A stretch of DNA of 64,000 nucleotides, taken from NCBI GenBank assembly GCA_023525715.1, contig CM042010.1, positions 84,507,894 through 84,571,893 on the forward strand, given 5' to 3'. Made by a program: the position numbers and the translations under genes. This DNA is from Cichorium intybus. Its lineage: Eukaryota; Streptophyta; Magnoliopsida; Asterales; Asteraceae. Of this stretch, positions 20,619 through 33,900 are shown piece by piece (within the stretch, counting starts at the first letter, position 1; every line of letters begins with the position of its first letter). Under the pieces are notes generated by a model. The model had not been told where the DNA came from and made no database searches. It saw only the letters and a list, made by a program, of their open reading frames with translations.

Positions 20619-23600
20619 GGAGGAGGTCGAGATCAAGATGACCGGAGAAACAGGAGCCGCGGTTACGTGAAAACGAGAGCTTTTCAGTTAACCGTCGATG
20701 AGGCTCGAGATCAAACCGATGTTATTACAAGTATTTTTAGCTTGAACTCTTCTCAAGCACGAGTACTTTTTGATTCTGGTGCTTCCATGTCTTTTATATC
20801 AGTGTCTTTTTCTTCCAAATTGGGTATTTCGTTAGTTGATTTACATGAGAATGTGATAGTAGATGTAGCGGATGGAAGGTGTGTTTTTGTAACGAGTCAT
20901 TACGAGCAGTGTCGGCTTGAGATCTATGGGGTTATATACCTTATTGATCTAAAGCCGATCACTAATCACGAGTTTGATGTGATAGTCGGGATGGATTGGT
21001 TAAATGACAACAGAGGTAAAATGAATTGTCACGAGAAGACAATCTCAATAAAAACACCGAGTGGTTTCCGAATATTGATAGGATGTGAACGACGTTCTCG
21101 AAAAGTACCAATAGTATCATTTGCAAGGGCTCGAAGATATATGGAGAGAGGGGGCGAATTAATAATGGCACATGTGATTCGTGCTGAGTCAAAACACACC
21201 AAAATTGAGGAAGTGAAAGTGGTTCACGATTATCCCGACGTATTTCCTGATGACCTTCCAGGCTTACCACTGGATCGACAAGTTGAGTTTGTGATCAATG
21301 TAATACCGGGGGCGAAACCGGTAGCTCGACCACCTTATCGATTGGCACCTTCTGAGATGAAAGAATTAAAGAGACAGTTACAAGAGTTGCTAGAGCTTGG
21401 ATTTATTCGTTTGAGTTCGTCTCCGTGGGGTGCGCCTATACTATTTGTGAAAAAGAAAGATGGCTCCATGAGAATGTCTATAGATTACCAAGAACTCAAC
21501 AAGATCACGATAAAGAAACGTTAACCGTTGTCGCGGATCGATGATTTATTTGATTAACTACACGAAGACACGTATTTCTCGAAGATTGATTTGAGATTCG
21601 GTTATCATCAATTAAGAGTGCAAGAAGTTGATATTCCAAAGAAGGCTTTTCATACGAGATATGGCCACTACGAGTTTTCAGTTATGCCGTTCGGTTTAAC
21701 TAATGCTCCAACTTCTTTTATGGATTTAATGAATCGAGTTTGTCGTCCTTTTCTTGATAAATTCGTGGTTGTATTTATCGACGATATCCTGATCTATTCA
21801 AAGAGTCGAGATGAGCACAGATTTCACTGGAACAGATGTTAGATCTTCTTCGTGACAAGAAGTTATATGCAAAATTTTTGAAATCCGAGTTTTGGTTACA
21901 AGAAATTCAATTTCTCAGTCATGTGATAAATGAATATGGTATAAAGGTGGATCCGACAAAGATTAAGGTCGTAATGAGTTGGGAAACGCCAAAGAGTCCG
22001 ATGGAGGTTCGTAGTTTCTTGGGGTTAGCGGGTTACTACCGATGATTTGTTGAAAACTTTTCTTGCATAGCTACACCTCTAACCAAATTGACCAAGAAGA
22101 CGGAGAAGTTCAGCTGGACTGAGGTGCAACAGTCAGCTTTTGAACAATTGAGAGATAGTTTGTGTAAAGCTCCGGTGTTGGCCTTACCGCAAAGAGGGGA
22201 AAACTTTGTTCTTTACAGTGATGCCTCTCTAAGTGGTCTCGGGTGCGTATCAATGCAAAGAGGGCGTGTGATTGCGTATGCCTCTCGACAACTAAAACTG
22301 CATGAGAAAGCTTATCCGGTGCACGATTTAGAATTGGCGGCAATAATCTTTGCATTGAAGATGTGGCGACACTATCTTTATGGTGTACGATTCCAGATTT
22401 ACACAGATCACAAAAGCCTGAAATATCTATTCGATCAAAAGGAGTTAAATATGAGACAAAGACGGTGGATGGATCTGTTAAAAGATTATGATTATGAAAT
22501 ACTTTATCATCAAGGTAAAGCTAACATGGTGGCAGATGCACTGAGTCGTAAAGAGCCGCCTATTCGAGTCGTATCGGCTCGAATGGGAGTTGTGAGTCAA
22601 TTGTTGGAGGTGATACGCAGATGCCAATGTGAGGCTAATGATTTGAAGAAAGAAATGATGGTTAGTTATGCGGAGAAACTGGTGGAAAATGCACAAGGAA
22701 TCAAGACTTTCCAAGGGAGAGTTTGGGTTCCGAAGCATGGCGAGGCGAGACAGTTGTTTCTAGAGGATGGGCATTGTACCAGATATTCAGTTTACCCTGG
22801 TAGCACGCGGATGTATCACAATCTAAAGTCGTACTGTTGGTGGCCGGGTATGAAGCGAGATGTAGGGTGATTTGTGGAGAACTGCTTGACGTGCCTACAA
22901 GTAAAAGCTAATCATCAAAAGCCGTATGGAGCAGTACAACCGTTGCCAGTGCCAATGAAGAAGTGGGATGAGATCACTATGAATTTCATCACAAAGTTGC
23001 CTCAAACTCCTCAAGGATATGATTCAATATGGGTGATTGTTGATAGGCTGACAATATCAACTCATTTCATTCCGATCCGAGAAGATTATCAAGTGTCAAA
23101 GCTAGCCGAGATTTATAATAGAGAAGTGGTGAGAGACACGGAGTGCCGACATCAATAGTCTCCGATAGAGATAGTCATTTCTCTTTACATTTCTGGCAGA
23201 GTTTTCAAAATCATTTTGGTTCTAAAGCCTTGCTGAGTACTACTTATCATCCTCAGACAGACGGACAGTCGGAAAGGACGATACATACATTAGAAGATAT
23301 GCTCCGAGCTTGCATTATTGATTTTAGGGGCAGCTAGGAAGATCACCTGCGTTTAGTAGAGTTTTCCTACAACAACACTTACCATTCCAGTATACAAATG
23401 ACACCTTTTGAGGCATTGTATGGTACACCGTGCGGAACACCAACTTGTTGGACGGAGACATGAGATAAACCATTGGCGGGACCAGAGATTATAGCCGAGA
23501 CCGAAGAGAAGATACAGAGTATCCGCGAACATATGCGAGTAGCCCAAAACCTCCAAAAGCAATATGCAGATAAGAGGAGGAAGCCGTTAGAGTTTCATGT

Positions 23601-24000
23601 CGGGGACATGGTAATGTTGAAGGTGTCTCCATGGAAGGGAGTAATCCGATTTGGCAAAAGAGGTAAGTTGAGAAGTTGCGTATAAGCTTGAGCTTCTTGA
23701 TGAGTTGAGGGGTATCGACAATGTATTCTATGTGTCACACCTTAGAGAAACCTTGTGTGACAAATCCACTTGAGTACCCTTGGCTGGAGTTCAATTAGAT
23801 GAGAAATTGAGATATCAAGAGATGCCGGAACAAGTTCTAGATAGAAATCTCAAGAAATTACGAAACAAAGAGGTTGGACTAATGAAAGTGTAGTGGCGAC
23901 TTCATAGGGTACAGATGTCACTTGGGAAGCCGAGGAGGAAATGCGGTTAAAGTATCCCTTTTTGTTTCAAGATATTCCGAGGACGGAATCTTTTGAAGGG
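20619..24000 (+). pseudogene. Element A pol: protease, RT, RNase H, integrase
   Basis: Protease: VLFDSGASMSFIS and DVIVGMDWL (20667-21010). RT: YRLAPSEMKELKRQL, SPWGAPILFVKKKDGSMRM, TAA at 21522-21524 in place of the usual Tyr, then RYGHYEFSVMPFGLTNAP and VFIDDILIYSK. A frameshift follows near 21830. RNase H: LYSDASLSGLG, DLELAAIIFALKMWRHYLYG, ADALSRK. Integrase: zinc-binding region, WVIVDRLT, SIVSDRD, TYHPQTDGQSERTIHTLEDM, FSYNNTYHSSI. Further stops at 22043-22045 and 22868-22870, about 23155 and 23334 and a frameshift near 23140. A degenerate chromodomain-like tail runs to about 24000. Dead. Confidence 0.92.
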
Positions 24001-24009
24001 GTAAGAACT
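23992..24009 (+). other. Polypurine tract of element A
   Basis: Purine-rich GAAGGGGTAAGAA directly before the 3' LTR; weaker than other tracts here. Confidence 0.6.
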
Positions 24010-24441
24010 TGTAATACCGTAATACTAATTAGCAGTGAGATTATGTTAATCTTAGTGTAATTATGATTAATTAAGTTATAATATGAGTTAGGATGTTAAA
24101 AACCCATTACATAGATGTTTGGACTTAAAAAATGCCAAAAAGGAGCTACACGGGTCGTGTATGGTCACACGGGTCGTATAGAAAGCCTTTAGAAACCAAA
24201 CATCAAACATTTCTAGACTCACATGGGTCTTGTAGGGCTACACGGAAAAGAAAGAACCCTTTTTTGTAATGCCTATGATGCAATTGGAGCTTATCGGCAA
24301 AAACGAATCAATTTAGGTAGGCCTTTGGAAATGATACCCTTATTTCCATGTCTTTCAGCTACTTTATCGGCTACTTTGATTTCACGTTTGTGAGTGGTTA
24401 CATGTTTTTGGATGGTTCTGATGTGGATCTCACACGGGTCG
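24010..24441 (+). repeat. Element A 3' LTR, first part
   Basis: Begins TGTAATACCG and matches 10038-10305, and beyond it contains the uninterrupted GGATCTCACACGGGTCG that corresponds to the element C target site. A roughly 180-bp stretch (about 24235-24405) is not in the other LTR. Element D interrupts it after its TGTAA duplication (24442-24446). Confidence 0.9.
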
Positions 24442-24446
24442 TGTAA
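24442..24446. repeat. Target duplication TGTAA, left of element D
   Basis: TGTAA is repeated at 34869-34873, directly after the CA that ends D. Confidence 0.88.
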
Positions 24447-24480
24447 TGTAATGCCCCAAAATTTGTCCCTTTTTTTTAAA

Positions 24481-24565
24481 AGCATATTAACGGCAAAAGC
24501 ACATTAACGACAAAAGCACATTAATGTCAAAAGCGCATTCACGCCAAAAGCGCATTAACGTCAAA
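24481..24565. repeat. 17-bp tandem repeat, five copies
   Basis: Unit AGCACATTAACGACAAA and close variants, directly head to tail, near the left end of element D. Confidence 0.93.
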
Positions 24566-25011
24566 AGCACAATAGCTGGTGTAGTATTTTATAAAACTCG
24601 GTATTGAAAAATCTCATATTTCGAGAACCGTGTTTCTTTATAGAACAAATTGTCAAGCTTTAAAAACTTTTCTCATGACCTCGTGTCATGTCTTAAAAAT
24701 TTGGTCCCAACATAAACCATTTAGTTGTAAAAATGTTTATACAACTACGGGGGTTACAACTTCATATCATACAAGACAATAGAAAGCAAGTTAGGATTAC
24801 AAACCGTTACATGAGCCAGAATTCGCTCCATCTAAAATCTCAATATCCTCGAGTCATCTACCTGCTTCTATGTCTCATGTCTAGAACCTGCGATACATGG
24901 CATAAAATAAAATACATAAGACAAAAATGTCTCGTGATCTACATGGGTTTGGACACAAAACATTTATAAACATAACATATATCATTTTCAAAATCTTTGT
25001 AACCAAATCAT

Positions 25012-25016
25012 ATCAT
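25012..25016. repeat. Target duplication ATCAT, left of element E
   Basis: Repeated at 30962-30966, flanking E exactly. Confidence 0.92.
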
Positions 25017-25792
25017 TGAAGGGTTTTATGCAAATCTATGAACTAAAACCCTAAGTTCACATGCAACCTATGAGGATCTATGTTTTCTACTATTGAACAT
25101 ATAAATATTTCCTAAAAGGCCACAAGAAAAATTACTAAAGAATAAAATCAGAAAACTAACCTTTTAGTTGTTTCTTGGAAGCTAAGCAACGCAAGTGCCT
25201 TGCCTCAAATGAAGTCACACCCAAAACTAGGGTTTTCGAAAGTTCCAGAGAGAGGGAAGAGTAGAAAAAGTTGTGGCTTTTATGGTGCCTAGGGGTCTCT
25301 ATTTATAGTTTCCAAGTGGCCACCAGATAAGCCTTTAGAGATAAACCTTTTTGAATTCAAATAAGATAAACCTTTATCTATCAATTCAAATATATTTATC
25401 CTAACATATAATAATCGAAATTATGGATAATCCCTCCATAATTTCGTTGGCCACTTAAACTACTATAATTGTCACTTACTCAACTATTGAATAATTACAA
25501 TTCAGCCCCTGCACCTTTAATTAATCAAATTAATCACCAAATTAATTCCAATTAATTCCAGATTAATTTCTAATTAATTAATATAGTTTCTAATTAATAT
25601 CTTATCACCATAATATATTAATAAACTACTTATTTTATTTCTATTGATTTATTAATCATATAATAAATCAATCTTTCTCTCTCTGGATTTTTCTGCTAAA
25701 CCTCTAGCCATAAGGGCAACCCAAATGGACTTTGCTACTATCAATTAGGTAAATACAACTTATTAGTCATGGCTTAGACACCTAATCCAACA
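25017..25792 (-). repeat. Element E 3' LTR
   Basis: TGAAGGGTTTTATGC...CACCTAATCCAACA, repeated at 30185-30961. On minus it starts TGTTGGATTAGG. Confidence 0.95.
25299..25308 (-). promoter_or_regulatory. TATA box in element E 3' LTR
   Basis: CTATAAATAG on minus, also found in the other LTR and, as CTATAAATAA, in element F. Confidence 0.6.
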
Positions 25793-27239
25793 GTATCCCA
25801 CTTGGATAAGTCTATGACTATAATTACTAATTTATCCTCTAATTGATCAGCAAACTGTAGCTTCCTACAAACTGCTGCCGAACTCTGACCCAGTCAGTTC
25901 TGTCCATAGATAAGTGATCATATGATCCTTCGTCCAATAAGATATTTTCAGACACGAGACATGGATTGAGATCAATATTTGTCCGATACTCTGTTTCCCG
26001 ATTTTCGATTCTGCTTATGAGTTTAGGACTTCTAATTGAACACATCAATTTAGTCCAGGCAAGCCAGCACTCTAGTCAACTTCAAAATCATCGAGAGGCC
26101 TACAGATATCTGTTTCCCATCAGGGTCAAGGAACGAATAAGCTTTGACTCATATGCTTATATCTTTTACCAGTCAAATCATTCACAACAACACGTTTTAT
26201 AACATTGAGTTACCGATGCGTTTTCGTACTATCAATGAACAACTACCTTTGTAAATTATATAACTCATATCTTTCCACTTCAAGATCATAGGATATTATC
26301 GTCTCAATATTGCTTGTGATATAATCCATGAAGCAATCTATTGAGCGTGGGTTTATCCAATACTCAAATCTCTATTTCTAAGTACTCATGAATGTTGTAG
26401 CAATCCTATTGCCATGTCTACCTCCTTAGACAGTCTACAAACCAATTCATGACAGTCTTGATTCAATACTTACTTCCCAAAGTATGAGAGACTGTGGACC
26501 TATCTGAATAATTAAATTATTCAGGAAGTAAAACATGCGAAAGTGAAACATAAAGATCTGACTGGCAGCCACTCCCGCTTATTACCAAGTCTCCACAAGG
26601 TAATCACCAAGTCGGACCTTGTCATAAACTATTATCGGTTTCAAGATTTCTTTTAAACTTTCAATTCTAATTTTATCGTTATGTCTTTATGAATCTTTCA
26701 CTCTTACTATGTATCCAAAGTATTTTATACTTATACACTTTATTGTAGATGATCTAATCGGATGCTCATCCGATAACATCTCAATATGTTATCCTATCAA
26801 TTTCTCTCCTAACTCTATTCTGGTAAGGTGTACTGAGACTTTCTATGGTTCTGGAGTCTTTAGTCTACTTGACTGCACCCTAAGACTATTTCGAGGTGTC
26901 ATTATGTGCCGGTGAACCACACACGCTCCATCAGAATACCAACGAGATTCTTTAACCATGAAGTCCTTTAACATCATGTCCTGACGTTAATAATTACCAC
27001 TTTGAAAAAACTTTCAAATTTAACATTACTACTTTCACCCCAATCATTTCCCAATGAATTCTCACGTGAGTTCAAACAATCCATCCAGTATTCCCAGCCA
27101 GACAATGTCCTGAATCCAACTTACTATGCCCTAAGCATCAAGTCATCAGGATATGTTCATGACATTCTGATCGATTCAAGGAACTTGTGGAACTCGATCT
27201 AATCTTATTCCAAACCGTTTTGGAATCCAAATATTATTT

Positions 27240-27625
27240 ATAATCCTTGTGTCATTATTTTCGAAAGACTATTTCCTTTCGGAGACTCTTCTCATGCATC
27301 TTGAATCTTATCAAGATCATGCTTATAATGGCTAGGTCTATGCTGGCGATTTCATCTATCCAATAGATGTCTGTGAATTACGTGAGTATGTTGCACCTTC
27401 TTTATTTCTTTCATGCCAAGTCATCACACTTTGTAATGATAAGAAAACCCTTTTCTAGGGCTATGCATCTTGAATCTCATCAAGATCATCTTGGCAGAGT
27501 TTGGATCTATCTCATAAACGTTTACAACCACCTGAGTATGCCGTATTTCTATTAAGTCTTTCATAGCGATCCGTCTCTTAACACCAAGTCATTACACTTT
27601 GTAATGAAAAGAGACGTTTCCTAGA
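27240..27625. repeat. About 170-bp tandem repeat in element E
   Basis: GCATCTTGAATCT-ATCAAGATCAT at 27296 and 27463, and CCAAGTCAT-ACACTTTGTAATGA at 27414 and 27584; two to two and a half copies with moderate divergence. Confidence 0.8.
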
Positions 27626-29074
27626 ACCAGTATGTAACCCACAAATGGAGATAGTATACAACAGCGACACTCCCACTGGCTTTGACACGGTTATGGACTA
27701 TTGACAAAATCCAGGGCTTTTGGCACATTTTGAGAATCCTAACCTTCTGACATCTTAATGGAAATCTTTCAACCCTTTCTCAAAAATCCAATCCTTTGGC
27801 ATATTTTTGAGAATCTGAATATCCTTTCTTGTGAGATGCCTGTGGGGTAATCCCGGGCTCATGTACCTTTGTACTGGGACACTCTTTGTGAGTCCCTATT
27901 AGTGTGCCGGTTATCCACACGCGCTCCACTAACGATTCACAGTGTGCCATACAGTATCCTTTCGTATTTCATCTTCTATTGAGAGTGCTTCTCCCAGAAT
28001 CAATTACTTGACTCTAAGTATCGCCTCACTCAACCAGATGTTCTGAAGGTATGTATCTGTCCACGTTGCTTTCTTTTGATGATTCCGTTACTCCTACTGG
28101 TTTTTAGACCAGGTGTAAAATCAATCAAAATTTCACATAGACTGTGTCTCGCCCTAAGGTTCTCTTATTTGGCAGCAACCGGGCTCACCAATGCTTCCAA
28201 GTAGTAGGATTATAAATCCGTACCAACTATAGTGTTTTACCACCAATCGGTATGTCACGCTGATCATAACTACTTATGACGGTGATCAATACTACTGGCC
28301 AAGAGGAGATCATGTCAGTTGCAAAACAGAAATCTGATTTCTGCTCCAAGCCTAGTGATGACTAAAGGTTCTTTCACTTGGCTAATCCTGAACTCATTCA
28401 GGACTATCCCAACTCCCACTGTTTCCTTAGAACATGAGTTCTTTCTAAAAGAGCTCTTCTTTTACAGTTACAGCGGGATAGCCAATGAAACGACAATGCT
28501 GATCATGTTCAGGCTAGTCATGAGGTTTGGATGAACACTACAAGACCTTGGACTTTCTATGTATAAGTGGGATAATCCCAGCCTTACATTTTAGACACTG
28601 TCTGCAAGACCTACTTAGTCTAGGATGTGGTCGGAATATGGTTTATATGTACTGACTGGTATAGTGTTCATCTTATTGGAAACAAATCGGCAATGTATCT
28701 CATACATCAAGGATCGAACTATTTCGACCAATGCTCCATTATCTTCCCTAAGACACATTATAACTATTAATGTTCTTGGAAGAGAATGAACTGTGAAACA
28801 TTTTTCTCAGTTTATGTTATTGCTCAGGTTCTGTGGAACTTGTACTTCCTTTGAAGTCCTCGAACTGTTCAAGGTTTCAATTCAATCGCTTATCCCGATA
28901 AGCGAAGTCATATTTGTCATACCGAATGATAAATATCGTGAAGTACAAACAATTGTGTTCTATATCAAGATTCGAGCAATACATAGCAACAGGTGTGTTC
29001 GTTGCTCTTAATCTCAATGTCCTTTACATATTTATGTAAACTTATAACTTTGTTAACTTTGATCAAGACTTGCA

Positions 29075-29330
29075 ATCTTCAGTTGACTCTAAGTCAACTG
29101 ATTCCAAAATCCTATCCTCTGGATCTTTGGGTGATTCATTTCTTGCCACATGTGCTTTATAAAGAACTTAATCATCATCTGTCTCTAAGTCAGATGATTC
29201 CAAAGTCCTGTCCAACTGGACCTTTGTTTTATTCATTTCTTGACACATTAAGACCTCAATTCATCAAGTGACTTTAAGTCAAATGATTTCAAAGTCATGT
29301 CCAACTGGACCTTTGGTTGAATTGATTCTT
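29075..29330. repeat. About 90-96-bp tandem repeat in element E
   Basis: Three copies starting at about 29087, 29183 and 29272 with CTAAGTCA-ATGATTCCAAA and CCAACTGGACCTTTG. Confidence 0.85.
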
Positions 29331-30170
29331 ATAACATTTGTATTAACAATCATAAATGACACAATTCTTGAATCCAAACACTTTAGATGCATCAACATTC
29401 AAGTTATTACTAATCATACATTCAACACATTCATATAACATTTCAAGGACAATTTTATACAACAGGTGTTAAAAGAAAATAGACAATTTTATTAAAACAA
29501 AAATCCTTTAACAATTTAATATATGATAGACAATGTCAAAATGCATCAAAAGGCTAATAACAATATTTTAATATCTATCTAAACTTCAAAAATGCACGAG
29601 AAAATGTGCTCATATGCGCCAGAGTCATGTGCCCTATTGATTCCCTGCATACAAACCAAAATGTGACTATAAAATTTAAAATTAAATTAAACCTTTTAAA
29701 ATCGATTTAATTATCCTTTAATTAAACCATTAATTAAATTAATTAAATTTTGATATTTTAAACCTTTTAAAATATTTTAGGATTTATCTTTTAATTTTTG
29801 CCAATTTAAAAACAATTAAATTAAATTAAATTAAATCCTTGAATTATCTTTTAATTACCAATTAATTAAATTAATTCAAATGTAGATAGGTTTTACCAAA
29901 TTAATCAAATTAATTTAAACCTATCTTAAACCCCCTAATTTCGATTTCAAATAATGGGTTTAAGGTTATCCATTTAATTAATCAATTAAAGTTACCAAAA
30001 ATAGAAAACCTTCTAAAACCCTAGCAAAATTTCGAAAATCATAAGGGGGAGGGGCTAGGGTTTTCAAAACCCTAACCCTAAATCGATTTCAATAAAATTA
30101 CGGTTTATAAGCTTTAAACCCTAAAATTTAGGAAAACTATTATAGCAATTCAACAAGAAAACAGCCTAAA

Positions 30171-30183
30171 AGCTCTGATACCA
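30171..30183 (-). other. Primer binding site of element E (initiator Met tRNA)
   Basis: TGGTATCAGAGCT on minus, one base from the 5' LTR end. Confidence 0.95.
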
Positions 30184-30184
30184 C

Positions 30185-30961
30185 TGAAGGGTTTTATGCA
30201 AATCTATGAACTAAAACCCTAAGTTCACATGCAACCTATGAGGATCTATCTTTTCTACTATTGAACATATAAATATTTCCTAAAAGGCCACAAGAAAAAT
30301 TACTAAAGAATAAAATCAGAAAACTAACCTTTTAGTTGTTTCTTGCAAGCTAAGCAACGCAAGTGCCTTGCTTCAAATGAAGTCACACCCAAAACTAGGG
30401 TTTTCGAAAGTTCTAGAGAGAGGGAAGAGTAGAAAAAGTCGTGGCGTTTATGGTGCCTAGGGGTCTCTATTTATAGTTTCCAAGTGGCCACCAGATAAGC
30501 CTTTAGAGATAAACCTTTTTGAATTCAAATAAGATAAACCTTTATCTATCAATTCAAATATATTTATCCTAACATATAATAATCGAAATTATGGATAATC
30601 CCTCCATAATTTCGTTGGCCACTTAAACTACTATAATTGTCACTTACTCAATTATTGAATAATTACAATTCAGCCCCTGCACCTTTAATTAATCAAATTA
30701 ATCACCAAATTAATTCCAATTAATTCCAGATTAATTTCTAATTAATTAATATAGTTTCTAATTAATATCTTATCACCATAATATATTAATAAACTACTTA
30801 TTTTATTTCTATTGATTTATTAATCATATAATAAATTAATCTTTCTCTCTCCTGGATTTTTCTGCTAAACCTCCAGCCATGAGGGCAACCCAACTGGACT
30901 TTGCTACTATCAATTAGGTAAATACAAATTATTAGTCATGGTTTAGACACCTAATCCAACA
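30185..30961 (-). repeat. Element E 5' LTR
   Basis: Pairs with 25017-25792; TATA box CTATAAATAG on minus at 30467-30476. Confidence 0.95.
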
Positions 30962-30966
30962 ATCAT

Positions 30967-33900
30967 AACACTTGATGTTAAAATCATTATAACTGAAACG
31001 TATCATCGTTTTGCTTTTAAAGCCTTTCATAGAGAGTTTGACATTATAAAACTTTCAATTCTTAAACTTGATTGGTTATCAAACACATTTGGAATTTTAT
31101 ACTTAGGGTCTTAATCACTCTTGGTGATACCCCAAGTCTATACTGAGATGGTAAGAACATAATCAAACCACCTCAACATCTTATCGCATGCTTTGACTGG
31201 TATCATAACATGCTTGATTTTTATACTTAGGGCATTAATCACAATTGGTGATACCCCAAGTCTATACCAGAATGGAGAGAACTTGATCAGTCCATCCTGG
31301 CATCATTAGTTTAGGACATCTACTTCGCGAAGGGGTCGGTACCATCCCAGTAGATTCCTCTATGTTCCGTTACGGGAACATTATGGCCCGGGCACAAAGA
31401 ACTATGTTCTTTGTTCATACTGCTTTACATTTCTTTGCTTGCATTAAACACCAGTCATTCATACCCATAGCATTGCTTATCATCAAAACATTCATTTACA
31501 AATACATTAAGGCTAGATGCCAAAACTTTCTTTCATAAACATTCGTAAGGTAGATGCCAAAACTTTCTTTCATAAACATTCGTAAGGCTAGATGCCAGAA
31601 CTTTCTTTCATAACTTTTATAGGCTAAACGCCAAACTTAACTTTCATAACTTTCATAGGCTAAACGTCAAAACATAATTTCATAACATTATATGGCTTCA
31701 TGCCAAAACACTCTTTCATAACTTTATAGGCTAAACTCCAAAACATAACTTTCAAATCTTTATGGCTTGATGCCAATACATACTTTTCAAACATTGTAAG
31801 CTTAATGCAAAAAACATAGCTTCATAACATTATTCGACTTAATGTCAAATCATACTTTCAAAACGTAGTGGGCTTAATGTCAAATCATATTTTCAAACTT
31901 AGTATAAGACTTTCATAATCATGTCATAAATATATAAAATTGCATATCATTTCATATTTGAAAGTCACATAAACTATATAAACATTTTGTCATGCACCTC
32001 ATAGTAGGAAAAAGCCACATATACTCACCTTAGTAGCTAGGTACGCCTAGCTACACTAATCCACTTTCTCTAGCCTTTCGTTGCTTCCAAACGTCCTCCA
32101 ATCTATATTAATCTAATGGAAGATTATAACTTATTAGACAACTAAACACATAGTAATTGTCTAATACTTCTTGAACTATTGCTAGTTATCATCTAGTTCC
32201 ATTCCAAATGTCCAAGTGTGATTCTTAAAGTAAAATACCAAATTTGGACATTTTTACCCTTTTGCCCCATTTTGACCAAAAACGGTATTTTCGGGTTTGT
32301 ACAAGGTTATTTCCACAACTTTCTAAGTTTTACATACTTGTAAGCTTATCTCAATAATTAGATGTCAAAACATCTTTTATTTCTTTCTCATTTACGTCAT
32401 TTTGGCAAATTTTAATCGATAAAGTTTCTAAAAATAGAAACCTTCAAAAATATTGATACTTTCCTTTAAATATAACTTATATGCTTACAATACTTCATAA
32501 TTTTCATTCCAACTAAATTAAATGTTATTTTGAACATTACTTTGCCACATACTAAAATCTAAAATCGTCTCATAAAAATCGGAATCCAAGATTCCATTCA
32601 AATGTACCAAACATTGTTCCTTTTTGCAAGTTTATTAATAAAGGGTCCTTAATAATATTACATAACTCATCGGTGATCAATTATGTGTTAACAAACACTT
32701 TATCATACTATCATGAGTTCCTTTTAGACTTTATGTTCAATTTCCAAAGAATGGGTTAAAAAATAGCCATTAACCAATTTCACAAATTATCATTTTTTAT
32801 TAAACATTTCAATTTGATGGCAAGCATGACTCACATATACAATGTATGGGAATTCAATTTCACAAATATAGAACAATTTGCCAATGGCTTTTAAGACTTT
32901 TCCAACATGTCTCAAAAGTCTCTTTAACTGCATAAAATTTAAATTCGTCTTTGAACATACTCTTTTTCTTTTCTTTTAACTTGTTCCCAAGCTGAGTTCT
33001 TGCCCGTTTTTGCTCGATAAGTCAGACCACAAGGCAACATCATCACTGCATCTTGTTTTCATTGCTACCAACATCCATGCCACCATCAGTGGCGATTCTG
33101 TCCCGTCAAAACAACCCATAACAACAAGCACCTTAAAGTTTCGACATCTCGTGTCTCTTCATATGGCTGCTATGTTTCCAACTTTAAATCTTAATCTCTG
33201 TTTCAATTCCCATGCAAAGATTCAAATGTTATGCCTCAAGTTTACAACAAGTTTACAATTAATCAAAGTTGTGGAGGTCCAAACGCATTAAGTACCAACA
33301 CTAGATATTATGATTTTATTAAACTCATTGCATGAGGTTTATCAGAAAAATCAGCCCCAAATCCCACTTCCATTAACCAAATCGTGAACTCAAAATGCAA
33401 AGATTCTAGAAATATAGAGTTTACCTTGAAAATTCTGCTCATTGAGAAAATCAGAAGTTTGGGGTTGTTGAGTGTAGAAAATCGGACCACCCACAGCCTC
33501 TGTTCACGACAGGAGATCCAACCACCACTACCAGCCAGCCAACGCTGCCGGCAGCAGCAGATTCTGTCGGGATGTGGACCAACCAGAACCGTCATTCACT
33601 TCTAATCCTTTCTGTCCCTCCTGAATCGCGACCACGGGGACCACAGATGGTCTCTACCCACTTTCTCTCTGATTCGTCTTCATTCTCAGCCAATAGCTCC
33701 ACTGCCGGTGGCTCTCCAGGTGGCTCTCCAGCCCCCCTCCGGCACCGTGAATGGCTTCAGGCTCCACCACCGAGCTCAATCTCCCTCTGTCTCGCGTATT
33801 TTATGTCGTTCATGTCTTTCGATTTCCCTCTGATCAAAATCACACACCACCAGGTCGGAATCGACATTCTCTTCAAAACTGTGTGTATCTCCGGCCGACT

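Larger units (their letters stand above)
25793..30170 (-). other. Element E internal region, non-coding
   Basis: No supported coding region. Next to the 3' LTR the minus strand reads CCAAGTGGGATAC, the likely polypurine tract. The region has two tandem arrays, two copies of a GGAGCG...CCGGCAC motif shared with element F, and an AT-rich leader of TTAATTAAATTAATT-type repeats at about 29680-30000. Short ORFs are no longer than expected by chance. Confidence 0.75.
25017..30961 (-). mobile_element. Non-coding copia-type element E (LARD-like)
   Basis: Two LTRs of about 776 bp, an initiator-Met primer site on minus and a 5-bp duplication ATCAT prove a complete element of 5.9 kb inserted in D. The 4.4-kb internal region encodes nothing recognisable: no gag, protease, RT, RNase H or integrase on either strand. 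The first about 550 bp after the primer site match the leader of copia element F (49231-49760), so E is a non-autonomous partner of that family. LTRs differ at roughly a dozen positions, so insertion is fairly recent. Confidence 0.9.
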
